A stretch of 64,000 nt of DNA, taken from Tautonia marina. GTDB lineage: Bacteria; Planctomycetota; Planctomycetia; Isosphaerales; Isosphaeraceae. This document shows, one piece after another, positions 35,932 through 44,629 of the stretch. The notes beneath the pieces are model-generated. The model ran no database searches, was not told the DNA's origin, and worked only from the letters and a program-made list of their open reading frames with translations. The DNA is taken from positions 36,528 to 100,527 of the forward strand of contig NZ_WEZF01000027.1 in assembly GCF_009177065.1 (NCBI RefSeq), read 5' to 3'. The translations under genes were made by a program, and so were the position numbers. Position 1 is the first letter of the stretch; every line of letters begins with the position of its first letter.

Positions 35932-37752
35932 TTATTTGATTCTGACCTCAAAGGGCAGGATCAAGACGGCCGGCTCTCGTTCGACGAGGCGGCGGAACTG
36001 CTCGGCACGAACGGCCATGCCGCGGATCGGTTCGGGCAGGGCGGATTCGAGCCGGATCTGAGGAGCCTGGATGCCCAGGCCATCGAGACTCTCGGAGAGG
36101 GACTCGAAGATGGATTTCGGCTCGGGAAGGGCGAGCCGTTCGACCTTCTGGTCGGGGTCAAGATTGGCCAGTTGCTTGGCGTGTGCGATGGCGTCGTCGA
36201 GGGTGCCCAGCTCGTCGACGAGGCCGAGGTCCTTCGCTCGCCGGCCCGAGTAGATGCGGCCGCCGGCCAGTTTGTTGAGGGCCTCGTACTCGGTGTCGCG
36301 GCCGTCGGCGGCCTTCGAGACGAACTGGCGGTAGGTGTCTTCCATCATCGCCCGGACGGCCTTTTCCTGCTCGGGGCTAAAGCGGGAGAAGGGGGAGAAG
36401 AGGCCGCCGTTCTTCCCCACGGTGACGGTCTCGGTCGAGACGCCGACTTTCTCCAGAAGGCCGCCGAGGGCGAACTTGCCGCCGACGACGCCGATCGACC
36501 CGGTGAGGGTGCCCGGCTCGGCGAAAATCGCGTCGCAGCCCATGCTGATGTAGTAGCCGCCGGATGCGGCGGTGTCGGACATGCTGGCGACGATCGGCTT
36601 CTTGGCCTCGACGATTGCCCGCCACATCAGGTCGCTGGCAAGGGCGCTGCCGCCGGGGGAATCGACCCGAAGGACGATGGCCTTGACCGAATCATCCTCC
36701 TCGGCCTTCTGGATCTGCTCGATGATGGTGTCGGAACCCATCACGGCCTCGCCCAGGAGCGAGCCGGGAGAGGACTTGCCCGACTGGATGACCCCGGTGG
36801 CGTAGATGACGGCGATCTTCGGATCGGAGGTCTTGGCCGCTTTCTTCCCCTCGCCCGAAAGCTCCTGCATGAGCTTCATGAAGCCGCTCAGGCCGGAATA
36901 ATCTTCCGGTTCGGGCTGACCGTACTTGGTGAGCAGGTCGAGTTCCTCGACGCCGAGATTTTCGGCCAGATTCGATTCGACCTGGTCGGGATAGGCCAGG
37001 TCGTCAATGAGGCCGACCTCACGCGCCTTGGTGGCGGTGTAAGGCCCGTTGTTGATGAGGTCGCGGACGGCATCGGGTTCGAGATCGCGGCCCTCGGCGA
37101 TCGCCTGGATGAGCAGCTCGAACTCGTCGGTGAGGACTTCGGTCAACTCCTCGCGGAACTCGGGGCTCATCTCGGTCCGGGTGTAGGGTTCGGCGGCCCC
37201 TTTGTACTCGCCGACCTGCAGGTAGTCGGGCTCGACACCGAGCTTGTCGAACAAGCCTTTATAAAAGGTGACCTCGGCCGAGAGGCCGGAGATCATCAAC
37301 GAGCCGCTTTCGGGCATGACGATGCGGTCGGCGGCCGAGGCGACCCAGTAATCGGCATTCCCGGCTGATTCGAGGAAGGCGACGATCGGCTTGCCCGACT
37401 CCTGAAACTCGGCGATGGCCCGGCGCAGCTCGTGGGCTTTGCCGGGGCCGACGCCGAGATCGCGGAAGCGGAGGATGAGGCCCTTGACCTCGTCGTCGGC
37501 CGCGGCTTTGGCCATGCGATCGAGCAGAGTCGAGAGGTTCGTTTCGAGCGGCGAGCCGTCGAGGCCGAGCGGTGCAGGGGCCTCGTCGAGCGACCCCTTC
37601 AGGGTGAAATCGACCACCTTGGCCGGTTTCGGGGCCTCGGCAGGCTGGGCGGCGTCTGTTTTGGCGTCCTGTGAGTCCTCGTCGCCTCGGACGGCTTCGA
37701 AGGAGATTGGGAGCAGGAGGGCAAGAATCCAGGCAAATCGCGCAAGGTTCAT
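35932..37752 (-). CDS. sppA: Signal peptide peptidase SppA, 67-kDa type
   Basis: This membrane-associated serine protease degrades cleaved signal peptides. The 606-residue protein has an N-terminal signal/anchor (FAWILALLLPISF) and the two tandem ClpP-like domains of the long SppA form. The catalytic Lys is in VGEYKGAAEPYTR in the first domain (near 183) and the Ser is in TAASGGYYIS in the second (near 398). RVDSPGGSALASD is the second-domain hallmark. The ATG at 37752 has GGAG about ten bases upstream. A long 293-bp gap separates it from the divergent STAS gene. Confidence 0.92.
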   Translation of the reverse strand: MNLARFAWILALLLPISFEAVRGDEDSQDAKTDAAQPAEAPKPAKVVDFTLKGSLDEAPAPLGLDGSPLETNLSTLLDRMAKAAADDEVKGLILRFRDLGVGPGKAHELRRAIAEFQESGKPIVAFLESAGNADYWVASAADRIVMPESGSLMISGLSAEVTFYKGLFDKLGVEPDYLQVGEYKGAAEPYTRTEMSPEFREELTEVLTDEFELLIQAIAEGRDLEPDAVRDLINNGPYTATKAREVGLIDDLAYPDQVESNLAENLGVEELDLLTKYGQPEPEDYSGLSGFMKLMQELSGEGKKAAKTSDPKIAVIYATGVIQSGKSSPGSLLGEAVMGSDTIIEQIQKAEEDDSVKAIVLRVDSPGGSALASDLMWRAIVEAKKPIVASMSDTAASGGYYISMGCDAIFAEPGTLTGSIGVVGGKFALGGLLEKVGVSTETVTVGKNGGLFSPFSRFSPEQEKAVRAMMEDTYRQFVSKAADGRDTEYEALNKLAGGRIYSGRRAKDLGLVDELGTLDDAIAHAKQLANLDPDQKVERLALPEPKSIFESLSESLDGLGIQAPQIRLESALPEPIRGMAVRAEQFRRLVEREPAVLILPFEVRIK

Positions 37753-38045
37753 CAGCGCAAAGGCTCCGGGACGGGAGAAGGGCAGCGGCGTGATCGGGCG
37801 GTTCGAGCAAATTGGCCACGCCGAGGCCGAGAAATTGATTCGATCCCATGCTATGGTAATAAGGTTCTTCGTTCGGGTAGATTGGAAATTCGGGAGTCGG
37901 GCATCGAGATTGAGGCCGCAAGGTCGATGGTGATGATGATCCGATCGGCCCATCCTGACCGACACGAATTGCTGGCGATCCGGACCGCCGGCCCTCGAAA
38001 TTCGAAAGACCCCTACCCGCCCACTGGCCTCCAGGAGTTCGCCCC

Positions 38046-38405
38046 ATGTCGCAAGGTACTCGCCAGCGACTCCAGCTTGAGACAATCGATGACGTGGTCG
38101 TGGTCAGCTTCACCGACAACAAGATCGTCTCGGACGAGGTGATCCAGGAAGTCGGCGATCAGCTTTACAGCCTCGTCGACGAGCAGGGGCATTCGAGGCT
38201 CCTGTTGAATTTCAACAACGTGATGTATCTTTCCAGCGCCGCGCTGGGCAAGCTCATCCAGTTGAAGAAGAAGGTCGGTGCCGCCAAGGGGACGATGAAG
38301 CTTTGCTGCATCCACCCCGATCTGCTGGAGGTCTTCAAGATTACCCGGCTCGATCAGGTGTTCCCGATCTTCAAAGACGAGCAGTCGGCCCTCGACTCGT
38401 TCTGA
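38046..38405 (+). CDS. STAS-domain anti-sigma factor antagonist
   Basis: The 119-residue protein is a single STAS domain of the SpoIIAA/RsbV type. The phosphorylatable serine lies in YLSSAALGKL (S63 or S64). In known systems the unphosphorylated form binds an anti-sigma kinase and frees a sigma factor. No such kinase is next to it. It precedes a second STAS gene by 38 bp. Confidence 0.9.
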   Translation: MSQGTRQRLQLETIDDVVVVSFTDNKIVSDEVIQEVGDQLYSLVDEQGHSRLLLNFNNVMYLSSAALGKLIQLKKKVGAAKGTMKLCCIHPDLLEVFKITRLDQVFPIFKDEQSALDSF

Positions 38406-38443
38406 TTCGATCCGATTCGGACTTTGACCGCCGGAGGGCCGCC

Positions 38444-38947
38444 ATGCGCCCCCCGTCCTCGTCTCCCTCTCCCGGAGACTCCGTCCCGCCGCTCGATGGG
38501 CCCTTGCTCACCGAGCACGATGCAGGAGGCGGAGTCATCGTGGTTCGCTGTCGCGCCCGGTTTTTAGTGGAACCGGGGGTGATTGCGGCCTTCAAGAACG
38601 GCTTGCAGGGCCTGGCGGCGCGGCTCGCGTCCGGATCGGGGGTGGTTGTCAATCTTTCAGGAATCGAGCACCTCTCCTCCAGCGCCTTGCTGGCGTTGAT
38701 TCTCTTTCGCCGGCAGGTTCGGGACGAGCATCAAGGAGAGGTCGAGACTTGCGAGGCGGTGCCCTGGGTTGCCGAGTCGTTTCGTCTGATCGCCCGCTTC
38801 TCCTGGGACCCTTACCCGAACGAAGCGGCCGCCATCGAGGCGGTTCGAGCGGCGATCGAGGCCAACAACGCGGCGGGTGCGCCACGTCGATCGATCCCGA
38901 AACCGCCACCGCCGCCGATACCTCCTTTAATTCCGCCCCCTTCGTGA
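38444..38947 (+). CDS. Second STAS-domain protein with Pro-rich tail
   Basis: This 167-residue protein has a divergent STAS domain (GVIVVRCRARFLVEPGVIAA, then LSGIEHLSSSALLALILF with candidate serine S79/S80). Its last ~15 residues are almost all proline and isoleucine. It has GGAGGG upstream of the ATG at 38444 and follows the first STAS gene closely, so the two may act on the same partner. The next gene, mutS, starts 95 bp later. Confidence 0.8.
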   Translation: MRPPSSSPSPGDSVPPLDGPLLTEHDAGGGVIVVRCRARFLVEPGVIAAFKNGLQGLAARLASGSGVVVNLSGIEHLSSSALLALILFRRQVRDEHQGEVETCEAVPWVAESFRLIARFSWDPYPNEAAAIEAVRAAIEANNAAGAPRRSIPKPPPPPIPPLIPPPS

Positions 38948-39042
38948 GCCTCGCCCGTCCCGCACTTGCCCCGGGGAATCCATCGGGGCGGCCCTCGCTC
39001 GGACCCTTTTCGGAAACGGATTTCGGATCGGAGAGGATCGCC

Positions 39043-41709
39043 GTGAGCGGCCCCGCCTCGACCCCCATGATGCAACAGTATCGCGAGCTGAAAGCCCGCG
39101 ACCCCGACGCCTTGCTCCTGTTTCGCATGGGGGACTTCTACGAACTGTTCGGCGAGGACGCCGAACGGGCCTCGGCCTTGCTGGGTCTTGCCCTGACCAG
39201 CCGAGACAAGGGGGCAGACGCCATCCCGATGGCCGGCTTCCCGCACCCGGCGTTGGAGTCGTACCTGGCGAAGATCGTCGCGGCCGGTCACCGCGCGGCC
39301 GTCTGCGAGCAGGTCGAGGACGCCAAACAGGCCAAGGGACTGGTCAAGCGCGAGATCGTCCGTGTCGTCACCCCCGGCACCCTGACCGACGACGCCTTGC
39401 TCGATCCGAAAGCCGCGAATTATCTGGCCGCCGTCGTCGAGGTGAAAGGGAAGCTCGGGCTGGCGTGGGTCGAGCTGTCGACCGGCCGTTTTTTGCTGTG
39501 TGAAGTCCAGCGCCGGGAGCTGCTCGACGAGATGGCCCGGCTCGATCCGGCCGAGGTCCTCGTTTCGGAAACGAGCCTTGATGCGCCCTGGGTCCGCCTG
39601 ATCCGCCAGCAAAGCCCGCAGGTACCGATCACCTGCCGCCCCTCGTGGGACTTTCAGCCGAGCGAGGCGAAAGGCCGCCTGTTCGAGCATTTCGGCGTCA
39701 CCACGCTCTCGGGCTTCGGCCTCGACGACGAGGCGATCGAGGTCTCGGCGGCCGGGGCCTTGCTCTCGTACCTGAAGGACACGCAGAAATCGAGCCTCGG
39801 GCACCTGACGCGGATCGTCCCCTACCGACGGGGCAGCACCCTGCTGCTCGACGAGACGACCCGGCGCAGCCTGGAGCTGACCCGAACCCTCCGCGACGCC
39901 AAGCGAGACGGCTCGCTCCTGGCCGTCATCGACCGCACCTGCACGCCGATGGGAGCGCGGTTGCTGGCCGAGTGGATGACCTCGCCGCTCACCGACCTCG
40001 ACGGCATCACCCGACGCCACGCCGCCGTGGCCGAACTGCTGGCCGACACGGCCTTGCGTGCCGACTTGCGCGCGGCCCTCGACCGCGCGCACGACCTGGA
40101 ACGCCTGGCCGCTCGGGCCGCGACGTTTCGGGCCTCGCCGCGAGACCTCGCCTGCCTGGCGAAGACGCTCGGCCTGTTGCCCCGGATCAAGGCCCGCCTG
40201 AGCGAACGGGGCGCTCCGTTGCTGAACGATCTGGAGCAGGCGCTCGAACTCTGCCCCGAGATTCGATCCGGGATCGAACAGGCCCTCGTCGATGAGCCCC
40301 CGCTCGCCTTGAAGGAAGGGGGCCTGATCCGGCAAGGCTATCACCCGACCCTCGACGAGCTGCGCGAGATCGCCCGAGGGGGGAAATCGTGGATCGCCCG
40401 CTACCAGGCCGAACAGGTGCAGAAGACCGGCATTCACGGCCTGAAGGTCGGGTTTAACAAGGTCTTCGGCTACTACATCGAGATCACCCACGCTCAGGCG
40501 GCCGGCAAAGCGCTTCCCAGCGAGTACGTCCGCAAGCAGACGATCAAGAACGGCGAGCGCTACATTACCCCCGAGCTGAAGGAGTACGAGGACACCGTCC
40601 TCCGCGCCGAGGAACGGGCCCGGGACCTCGAATACGAGCTGTTCGTGACGCTCCGTGACCGCGTTGCGGCCGAGGCCCCCCGACTCGTCCAGGCCGGGGT
40701 CGTGCTGGCGACCGTCGATGTGCTGTGCGGCCTGGCCGAGCTGGCCTCGAGGCAGGGGTACTGCCGCCCCGAGATGGTCTCCGAGCCGGTCCTGACCATC
40801 GTCGACGGCCGCCATCCGGTGCTCGATGCGATGATGCCTCAGGGGGCCTTCGTTCCGAACGATGCAACCCTCGGCCCGATCGACGGCATGGTGGTCATCC
40901 TCACCGGCCCGAACATGGCGGGAAAGAGTACCTATATTCGCCAGATCGCTCTGATGGCCATTCTCGCCCAGATGGGGAGCTTTGTGCCGGCGAAGCAGGC
41001 GAGGCTCGGGGTTGTCGATCGCGTGTTCGCGCGGGTCGGGGCGACCGATGAGCTGAGCCGGGGGCAAAGTACCTTCATGGTCGAGATGACCGAGACGGCG
41101 AATATTCTCAACAATGCGACCGGGCAATCCCTGGTGATTCTCGACGAGATCGGCCGGGGGACGAGCACGTTTGATGGCGTCTCACTGGCCTGGGCGATCG
41201 CCGAGCACCTGCACGACGAGGTCGGCTGCCGGACCCTTTTTGCCACGCACTATCACGAGCTGGTCGATCTGGAGCAGTCTCGCCCGAGGTTGCGGAATTG
41301 CAACGTCGCGGTCCGAGAGCGGGACGGCGAGGTGGTGTTTCTCCACCGGATCGTCCCCGGCGGCGCCGACCAGAGCTACGGCATCCACGTGGCCCGGTTG
41401 GCGGGGGTTCCGGGATCGGTTCTGGACCGGGCGCGGACGATCCTCGCGTACCTGGAACGGCACCACGGGACCGAGCAGCTCGACGGCTCAGGGGGCGAAA
41501 CGACCCCTGGGACCCCTCCCACCGAGAGGGATGGCCCGGATCCTCGAAAGGTGAAAACCGGTCGGGGTTTCTCAGAGAGTCTGTTTGCGGCGCTCCCCGA
41601 TCCGATGATCGACGAGTTGCGCGAGGTTGACCCTGCGGCGATCGATCCGTCGGCCGCGCTGGCCTTGATTCGACGGCTCAAGGAACTGGCCGAATCCTGC
41701 TCGGGATGA
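39043..41709 (+). CDS. mutS: DNA mismatch repair protein MutS
   Basis: MutS recognises base mismatches and starts repair with MutL. The protein has 888 residues from the GTG at 39043, which is preceded by GGAGAGG; the frame to 38749 overlaps the STAS gene. The mismatch-reading Phe-x-Glu is in FRMGDFYELFGED near residue 37. The ATPase has Walker A GPNMAGKSTYIRQ (near 625), Walker B LVILDEIGRGTSTFDG, and the ATHYHEL motif. A variable linker and the C-terminal helix-turn-helix dimer region follow. All domains are complete. Confidence 0.97.
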   Translation: MSGPASTPMMQQYRELKARDPDALLLFRMGDFYELFGEDAERASALLGLALTSRDKGADAIPMAGFPHPALESYLAKIVAAGHRAAVCEQVEDAKQAKGLVKREIVRVVTPGTLTDDALLDPKAANYLAAVVEVKGKLGLAWVELSTGRFLLCEVQRRELLDEMARLDPAEVLVSETSLDAPWVRLIRQQSPQVPITCRPSWDFQPSEAKGRLFEHFGVTTLSGFGLDDEAIEVSAAGALLSYLKDTQKSSLGHLTRIVPYRRGSTLLLDETTRRSLELTRTLRDAKRDGSLLAVIDRTCTPMGARLLAEWMTSPLTDLDGITRRHAAVAELLADTALRADLRAALDRAHDLERLAARAATFRASPRDLACLAKTLGLLPRIKARLSERGAPLLNDLEQALELCPEIRSGIEQALVDEPPLALKEGGLIRQGYHPTLDELREIARGGKSWIARYQAEQVQKTGIHGLKVGFNKVFGYYIEITHAQAAGKALPSEYVRKQTIKNGERYITPELKEYEDTVLRAEERARDLEYELFVTLRDRVAAEAPRLVQAGVVLATVDVLCGLAELASRQGYCRPEMVSEPVLTIVDGRHPVLDAMMPQGAFVPNDATLGPIDGMVVILTGPNMAGKSTYIRQIALMAILAQMGSFVPAKQARLGVVDRVFARVGATDELSRGQSTFMVEMTETANILNNATGQSLVILDEIGRGTSTFDGVSLAWAIAEHLHDEVGCRTLFATHYHELVDLEQSRPRLRNCNVAVRERDGEVVFLHRIVPGGADQSYGIHVARLAGVPGSVLDRARTILAYLERHHGTEQLDGSGGETTPGTPPTERDGPDPRKVKTGRGFSESLFAALPDPMIDELREVDPAAIDPSAALALIRRLKELAESCSG

Positions 41710-41778
41710 TGAGCCCGAGCGATCCACGACCGTTTTGAGATCGCGGAGGGGGGAAAAGAGCGCGAGCGGCCCGAGCGG

Positions 41779-41988
41779 TCAGTCGTGCGCCGTCTGGCCG
41801 GGTTGAGCGGGCAGGGGGGGCAAATCACCTTCGAGGTGCCGCTCAAGCATTTCGATCAGACCCCGCAGGTCGGGGCGAGACACGGGCGGCTCGCCCGTTG
41901 CGGGAGGTTTTGACATCGAGAGAAAGACCCGCGCGACGCGACGGATCTGTTCCTCGGGACTGATGGCTTCGGCGTTCACGAGACTCAT
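41779..41988 (-). CDS. Small hypothetical protein
   Basis: This 69-residue frame has codon usage like its neighbours and reads as a helix-rich acidic/Pro protein (EEQIRRVARVFLSM, RGLIEMLERHLEGDLPPLP). There is no signal peptide or known motif, and the ribosome site is poor. It is convergent with mutS. I treat it as a plausible small gene of unknown function. Confidence 0.45.
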   Translation of the reverse strand: MSLVNAEAISPEEQIRRVARVFLSMSKPPATGEPPVSRPDLRGLIEMLERHLEGDLPPLPAQPGQTAHD

Positions 41989-42158
41989 TCCCTGTGAAGA
42001 GCGAATGAACTTCCTGTTGAATCGTAGCCTTGAGGTCCAGCGTTGGCCAGTCGGAACTGCTGGGGGGATCGTCGAGATCCCGGTTCTTCCGAACAGCCCC
42101 GATGATCCCGACCGCGCGTGATCCCTCTTCCGAAACCCTTGACCCGGTGCCCCTGGAC

Positions 42159-42482
42159 ATGACTCCCGACGCGCAATGGCCCTTCGCCGATCCCCCGGAC
42201 ACCGCGGTGTTTACGCTCGACCGTGTCCTCGACGGCGAAACCCCCGTCCTGCTGGTCACGCACGACGCCGATGACGAATCGTGGCAATTTCTCGATGGGG
42301 AACACGTTTTTGAGGAAGACGCCCGAGTCGTCGCGCTGGGGGAGATCGTGCAGCTTGACCCGACCTTGCTCGACCTGGCGGATCTGCCCCTCGGCGGCTT
42401 CGCCTGGCGAAGCGGACCCGGCGATCCCTGGAATCGAGGCGAGGGAGAACCGCCCGCCGAGCTCGGGGACGAGGGCTCCTGA
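42159..42482 (+). CDS. Conserved small hypothetical protein
   Basis: This 107-residue acidic protein starts WPFADPPDTAVFTLDRVLDG and continues ILLVTHDADDESWQFLDG-like to LDPTLLDLADLPLGGFAWR. The pattern resembles small proteins of unknown function that I recall from several phyla. I chose the ATG at 42159 because it puts WPF near the N-terminus; the ATG at 42102 would add 19 residues. No membrane segment is present. Confidence 0.65.
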   Translation: MTPDAQWPFADPPDTAVFTLDRVLDGETPVLLVTHDADDESWQFLDGEHVFEEDARVVALGEIVQLDPTLLDLADLPLGGFAWRSGPGDPWNRGEGEPPAELGDEGS

Positions 42483-42620
42483 GTGCCGTTTGGGTTGTTG
42501 CCGATGCGCGCTCGCAACGCCCAGGCCGCCCGATGCTGGTCTGGACCTCGGCACGGTGCTAGACTGCCGGAATCGACCCGAACCCCGGCCGATTCTCTGG
42601 CCCGACGGAGTGTCTTCCCG

Positions 42621-43325
42621 ATGTCTTACACCTGCCTGAGTCCCGAAGCCATCGAGCGGCTCAAAGCCTACAACACGCCGACGATCTCCAACGCGATTGA
42701 GGTCTTCAACGTCCGCCCGAGGCACGTCGGCTACCTGCCGCACCGCATCCGGAGCCTGACGCCGAACCTCGGTGTGATGGTTGGTTATGCCGTCACCTCG
42801 CAGACGAAGGCCTCGCACGACCCGAACCCGAGCCCCGACCTGAACGCCGATTACCTCCGCTACGTCGCCGCCCAACCGGGGCCGAAGGTGGCGGTCGGTC
42901 AGGATCTCGACGACGAGCCCGGCCTTGGCGCTCAGTTCGGCGAGGTCAACGCGACGATCCACCAGAAGCTCGGCTGCGTCGGCCACATCACCGACGGCTG
43001 CCCCCGCGACCTGGATGAGGTCGAGGGGCTCGGCTTCCACCTCTTCGGCCTCAATCCGTGCGTGAGTCATGCGTACGTTCGGCTTGTCGATTTCGGCAAG
43101 CCGGTCACGATCGCCGGTGTCGAGATCAAGCCTGGCGACCTGATCCACGCCGACAAGCACGGCGTCTGCATCATCCCCGCCGAGGTCGCCGATCGCCTCG
43201 CCGACGCCTGCGCCCAGGTCGAGGCGCTGGAACGCCCCCTGCTCGAACACTGCCGCAGCGCCGATTTCGACCTGGAGCGCTATATTCAGCTCCGCGCCGA
43301 CATGAAGAACAAGATCCGCGAGTGA
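42621..43325 (+). CDS. RraA-fold protein (aldolase/decarboxylase-like)
   Basis: The 234-residue protein belongs to the RraA/dimethylmenaquinone-methyltransferase-like superfamily. The signature TDGCPRD follows GHI and matches the Gly/Asp/Arg site used by HMG/CHA aldolases and oxaloacetate decarboxylases. The other half, KPGDLIHADKHGVCIIPAEVA, is also typical. Despite the usual database label, methyltransferase activity is unlikely. It could act on a keto acid or bind RNase E-like partners; nothing in the context decides. Confidence 0.85.
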   Translation: MSYTCLSPEAIERLKAYNTPTISNAIEVFNVRPRHVGYLPHRIRSLTPNLGVMVGYAVTSQTKASHDPNPSPDLNADYLRYVAAQPGPKVAVGQDLDDEPGLGAQFGEVNATIHQKLGCVGHITDGCPRDLDEVEGLGFHLFGLNPCVSHAYVRLVDFGKPVTIAGVEIKPGDLIHADKHGVCIIPAEVADRLADACAQVEALERPLLEHCRSADFDLERYIQLRADMKNKIRE

Positions 43326-43423
43326 TCGGCCCCTCCGACTCGACCATCGGCCGGGGTCGCTTGGGCGGGGGGAATTCTCGCCCCGGCCACCCGTCGCCCC
43401 CGGATTCCTTGGCGATTCCGGGT

Positions 43424-43840
43424 TCATTCTTCGGGGAGGCCGAAGCATTGGACCGACTGGATCGTCTCGGCAGCAATGGTGACGATGCGCGGCTCGCCCG
43501 GCGTGGTCGCGGCGATGCCAATATTTCGGAACAGGCGATTTACCAAGGGGATCTTCGCGCCGGGGGAGTTCGCGGTCGAGACCCGTCGGGTCTGAGCCAC
43601 CGCCAGGACGATTTCCCCGGCTGAAGCCTCGACGACCGTCCCTTCGAAGGTCGTTGCCACGGTGTCCTTGCGGTTCGCAACGGGTTTCAGATGGATCAGG
43701 CAGCGGCTGCCCTCGGGGATCAGCGAGGGGCTGCCGATGATCGTGATCACCTTCTCATCTCCGTCGTCCGCGTTCGCGTGAGCGAGCGGGACGATCGCCA
43801 GCAGTGCCGCGGCGATGATCGACGGGTTTCCGTACCGCAT
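43424..43840 (-). CDS. Exported hypothetical protein
   Basis: The product is 138 residues with an N-terminal signal peptide (SIIAAALLAIVPLAHANA). The mature part looks all-beta (VITIIGSPSLIPEGSRCLIHL, FEGTVVEASAGEIVLAV). The ATG at 43840 has GGGAGAG six bases upstream. I do not recognise the family. It lies downstream of another minus-strand hypothetical. Confidence 0.7.
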   Translation of the reverse strand: MRYGNPSIIAAALLAIVPLAHANADDGDEKVITIIGSPSLIPEGSRCLIHLKPVANRKDTVATTFEGTVVEASAGEIVLAVAQTRRVSTANSPGAKIPLVNRLFRNIGIAATTPGEPRIVTIAAETIQSVQCFGLPEE

Positions 43841-43932
43841 GGAGGCTCTCCCACTGTGATGGCCAAATCCAGGCACAACAATGGGAAATCAACTTGATCA
43901 CGCGATGCCGGTCAAGGGACGATCCGGATCTC

Positions 43933-44415
43933 TCAGAGCATCGCGTCGCCGGTCTGCGACGGGCGGTAGCGGGAGACGATGACCGGCTCAAGCTGGCGGT
44001 GCAGGGCGACGGCTTCCTCGGGCTTCAGGTCGTCGAACCAGAGGCCGTCGGTGGACCAGTTGCCGTCGCGGTACTCGAACAGGGCGGTGGCGTAGGGGGA
44101 GGGCAGGTCGGTGAAGGGGGGAGGGTCGAACCGGACGGCGACCAGGGCGTTGAGGGTCCGGGTCGATCGGTCGCGGGCCCAGACGATCTCGTCGCGCCAG
44201 TCGGCAAGCTCCCAGTGTTCCTGTTCCTCGGGGTCAATGCGGCCCAGGGCGGTGAGGAACCGCGCTTCGAGCCGTTCGCGCTGCTGGCGGAAGCGCTGAC
44301 AAGCCTTTTCGAACCCGATCTCCTCGCAGATCTCGCGGATCGGCCGGCGGAGAATCAGGTAGGCGATCATCATCGAAACCGGCAGCAACATCCCTGCGAC
44401 AAGATACCGGGTCAT
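43933..44415 (-). CDS. Membrane-anchored hypothetical protein
   Basis: This 160-residue protein has one N-terminal membrane helix (YLVAGMLLPVSMMIAYLIL). A charged coiled segment (ACQRFRQQRERLEARFL) and a soluble C-terminal part rich in Trp and acidic residues follow. GGAGAGG precedes the start codon. No known domain is recognised. Confidence 0.65.
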   Translation of the reverse strand: MTRYLVAGMLLPVSMMIAYLILRRPIREICEEIGFEKACQRFRQQRERLEARFLTALGRIDPEEQEHWELADWRDEIVWARDRSTRTLNALVAVRFDPPPFTDLPSPYATALFEYRDGNWSTDGLWFDDLKPEEAVALHRQLEPVIVSRYRPSQTGDAML

Positions 44416-44569
44416 GGCTGCCCTCTCCCGCGGGTCGCCAGGCGGAGGTTCAGGAGGGATATTCTAGAAGAACCGGCAATCGTGCGGCAAGATGCCAGTT
44501 CGATCCCCCAAAAAACCGTCCGCCGGGAGCCCGGAAATTCCCCTTGTCCTCTTGGAAAAAAAGGTAGGA

Positions 44570-44594
44570 GCGAATTCCGGGCCGGGACAATGCC
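44570..44594. repeat. Dispersed short repeat, degenerate copy
   Basis: The core TTCCGGGCCGGGA is identical to part of the copy at 25,000. The run ATTCCCCTT and an A run occur ~40 bp upstream in both. On the minus strand the A run reads as TTTTTTT about 20 bases beyond the core, 35-85 bp past the aminotransferase stop, so it might help end that transcript. Confidence 0.45.
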
Positions 44595-44629
44595 AAAGAC
44601 AACACGATCGGGGGGGGCCCAGTGGCCGG

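Noticed and set aside
38812..41127. Minus-strand frame of 771 codons
   Set aside because: It is opposite mutS, has no domain and starts and ends arbitrarily.
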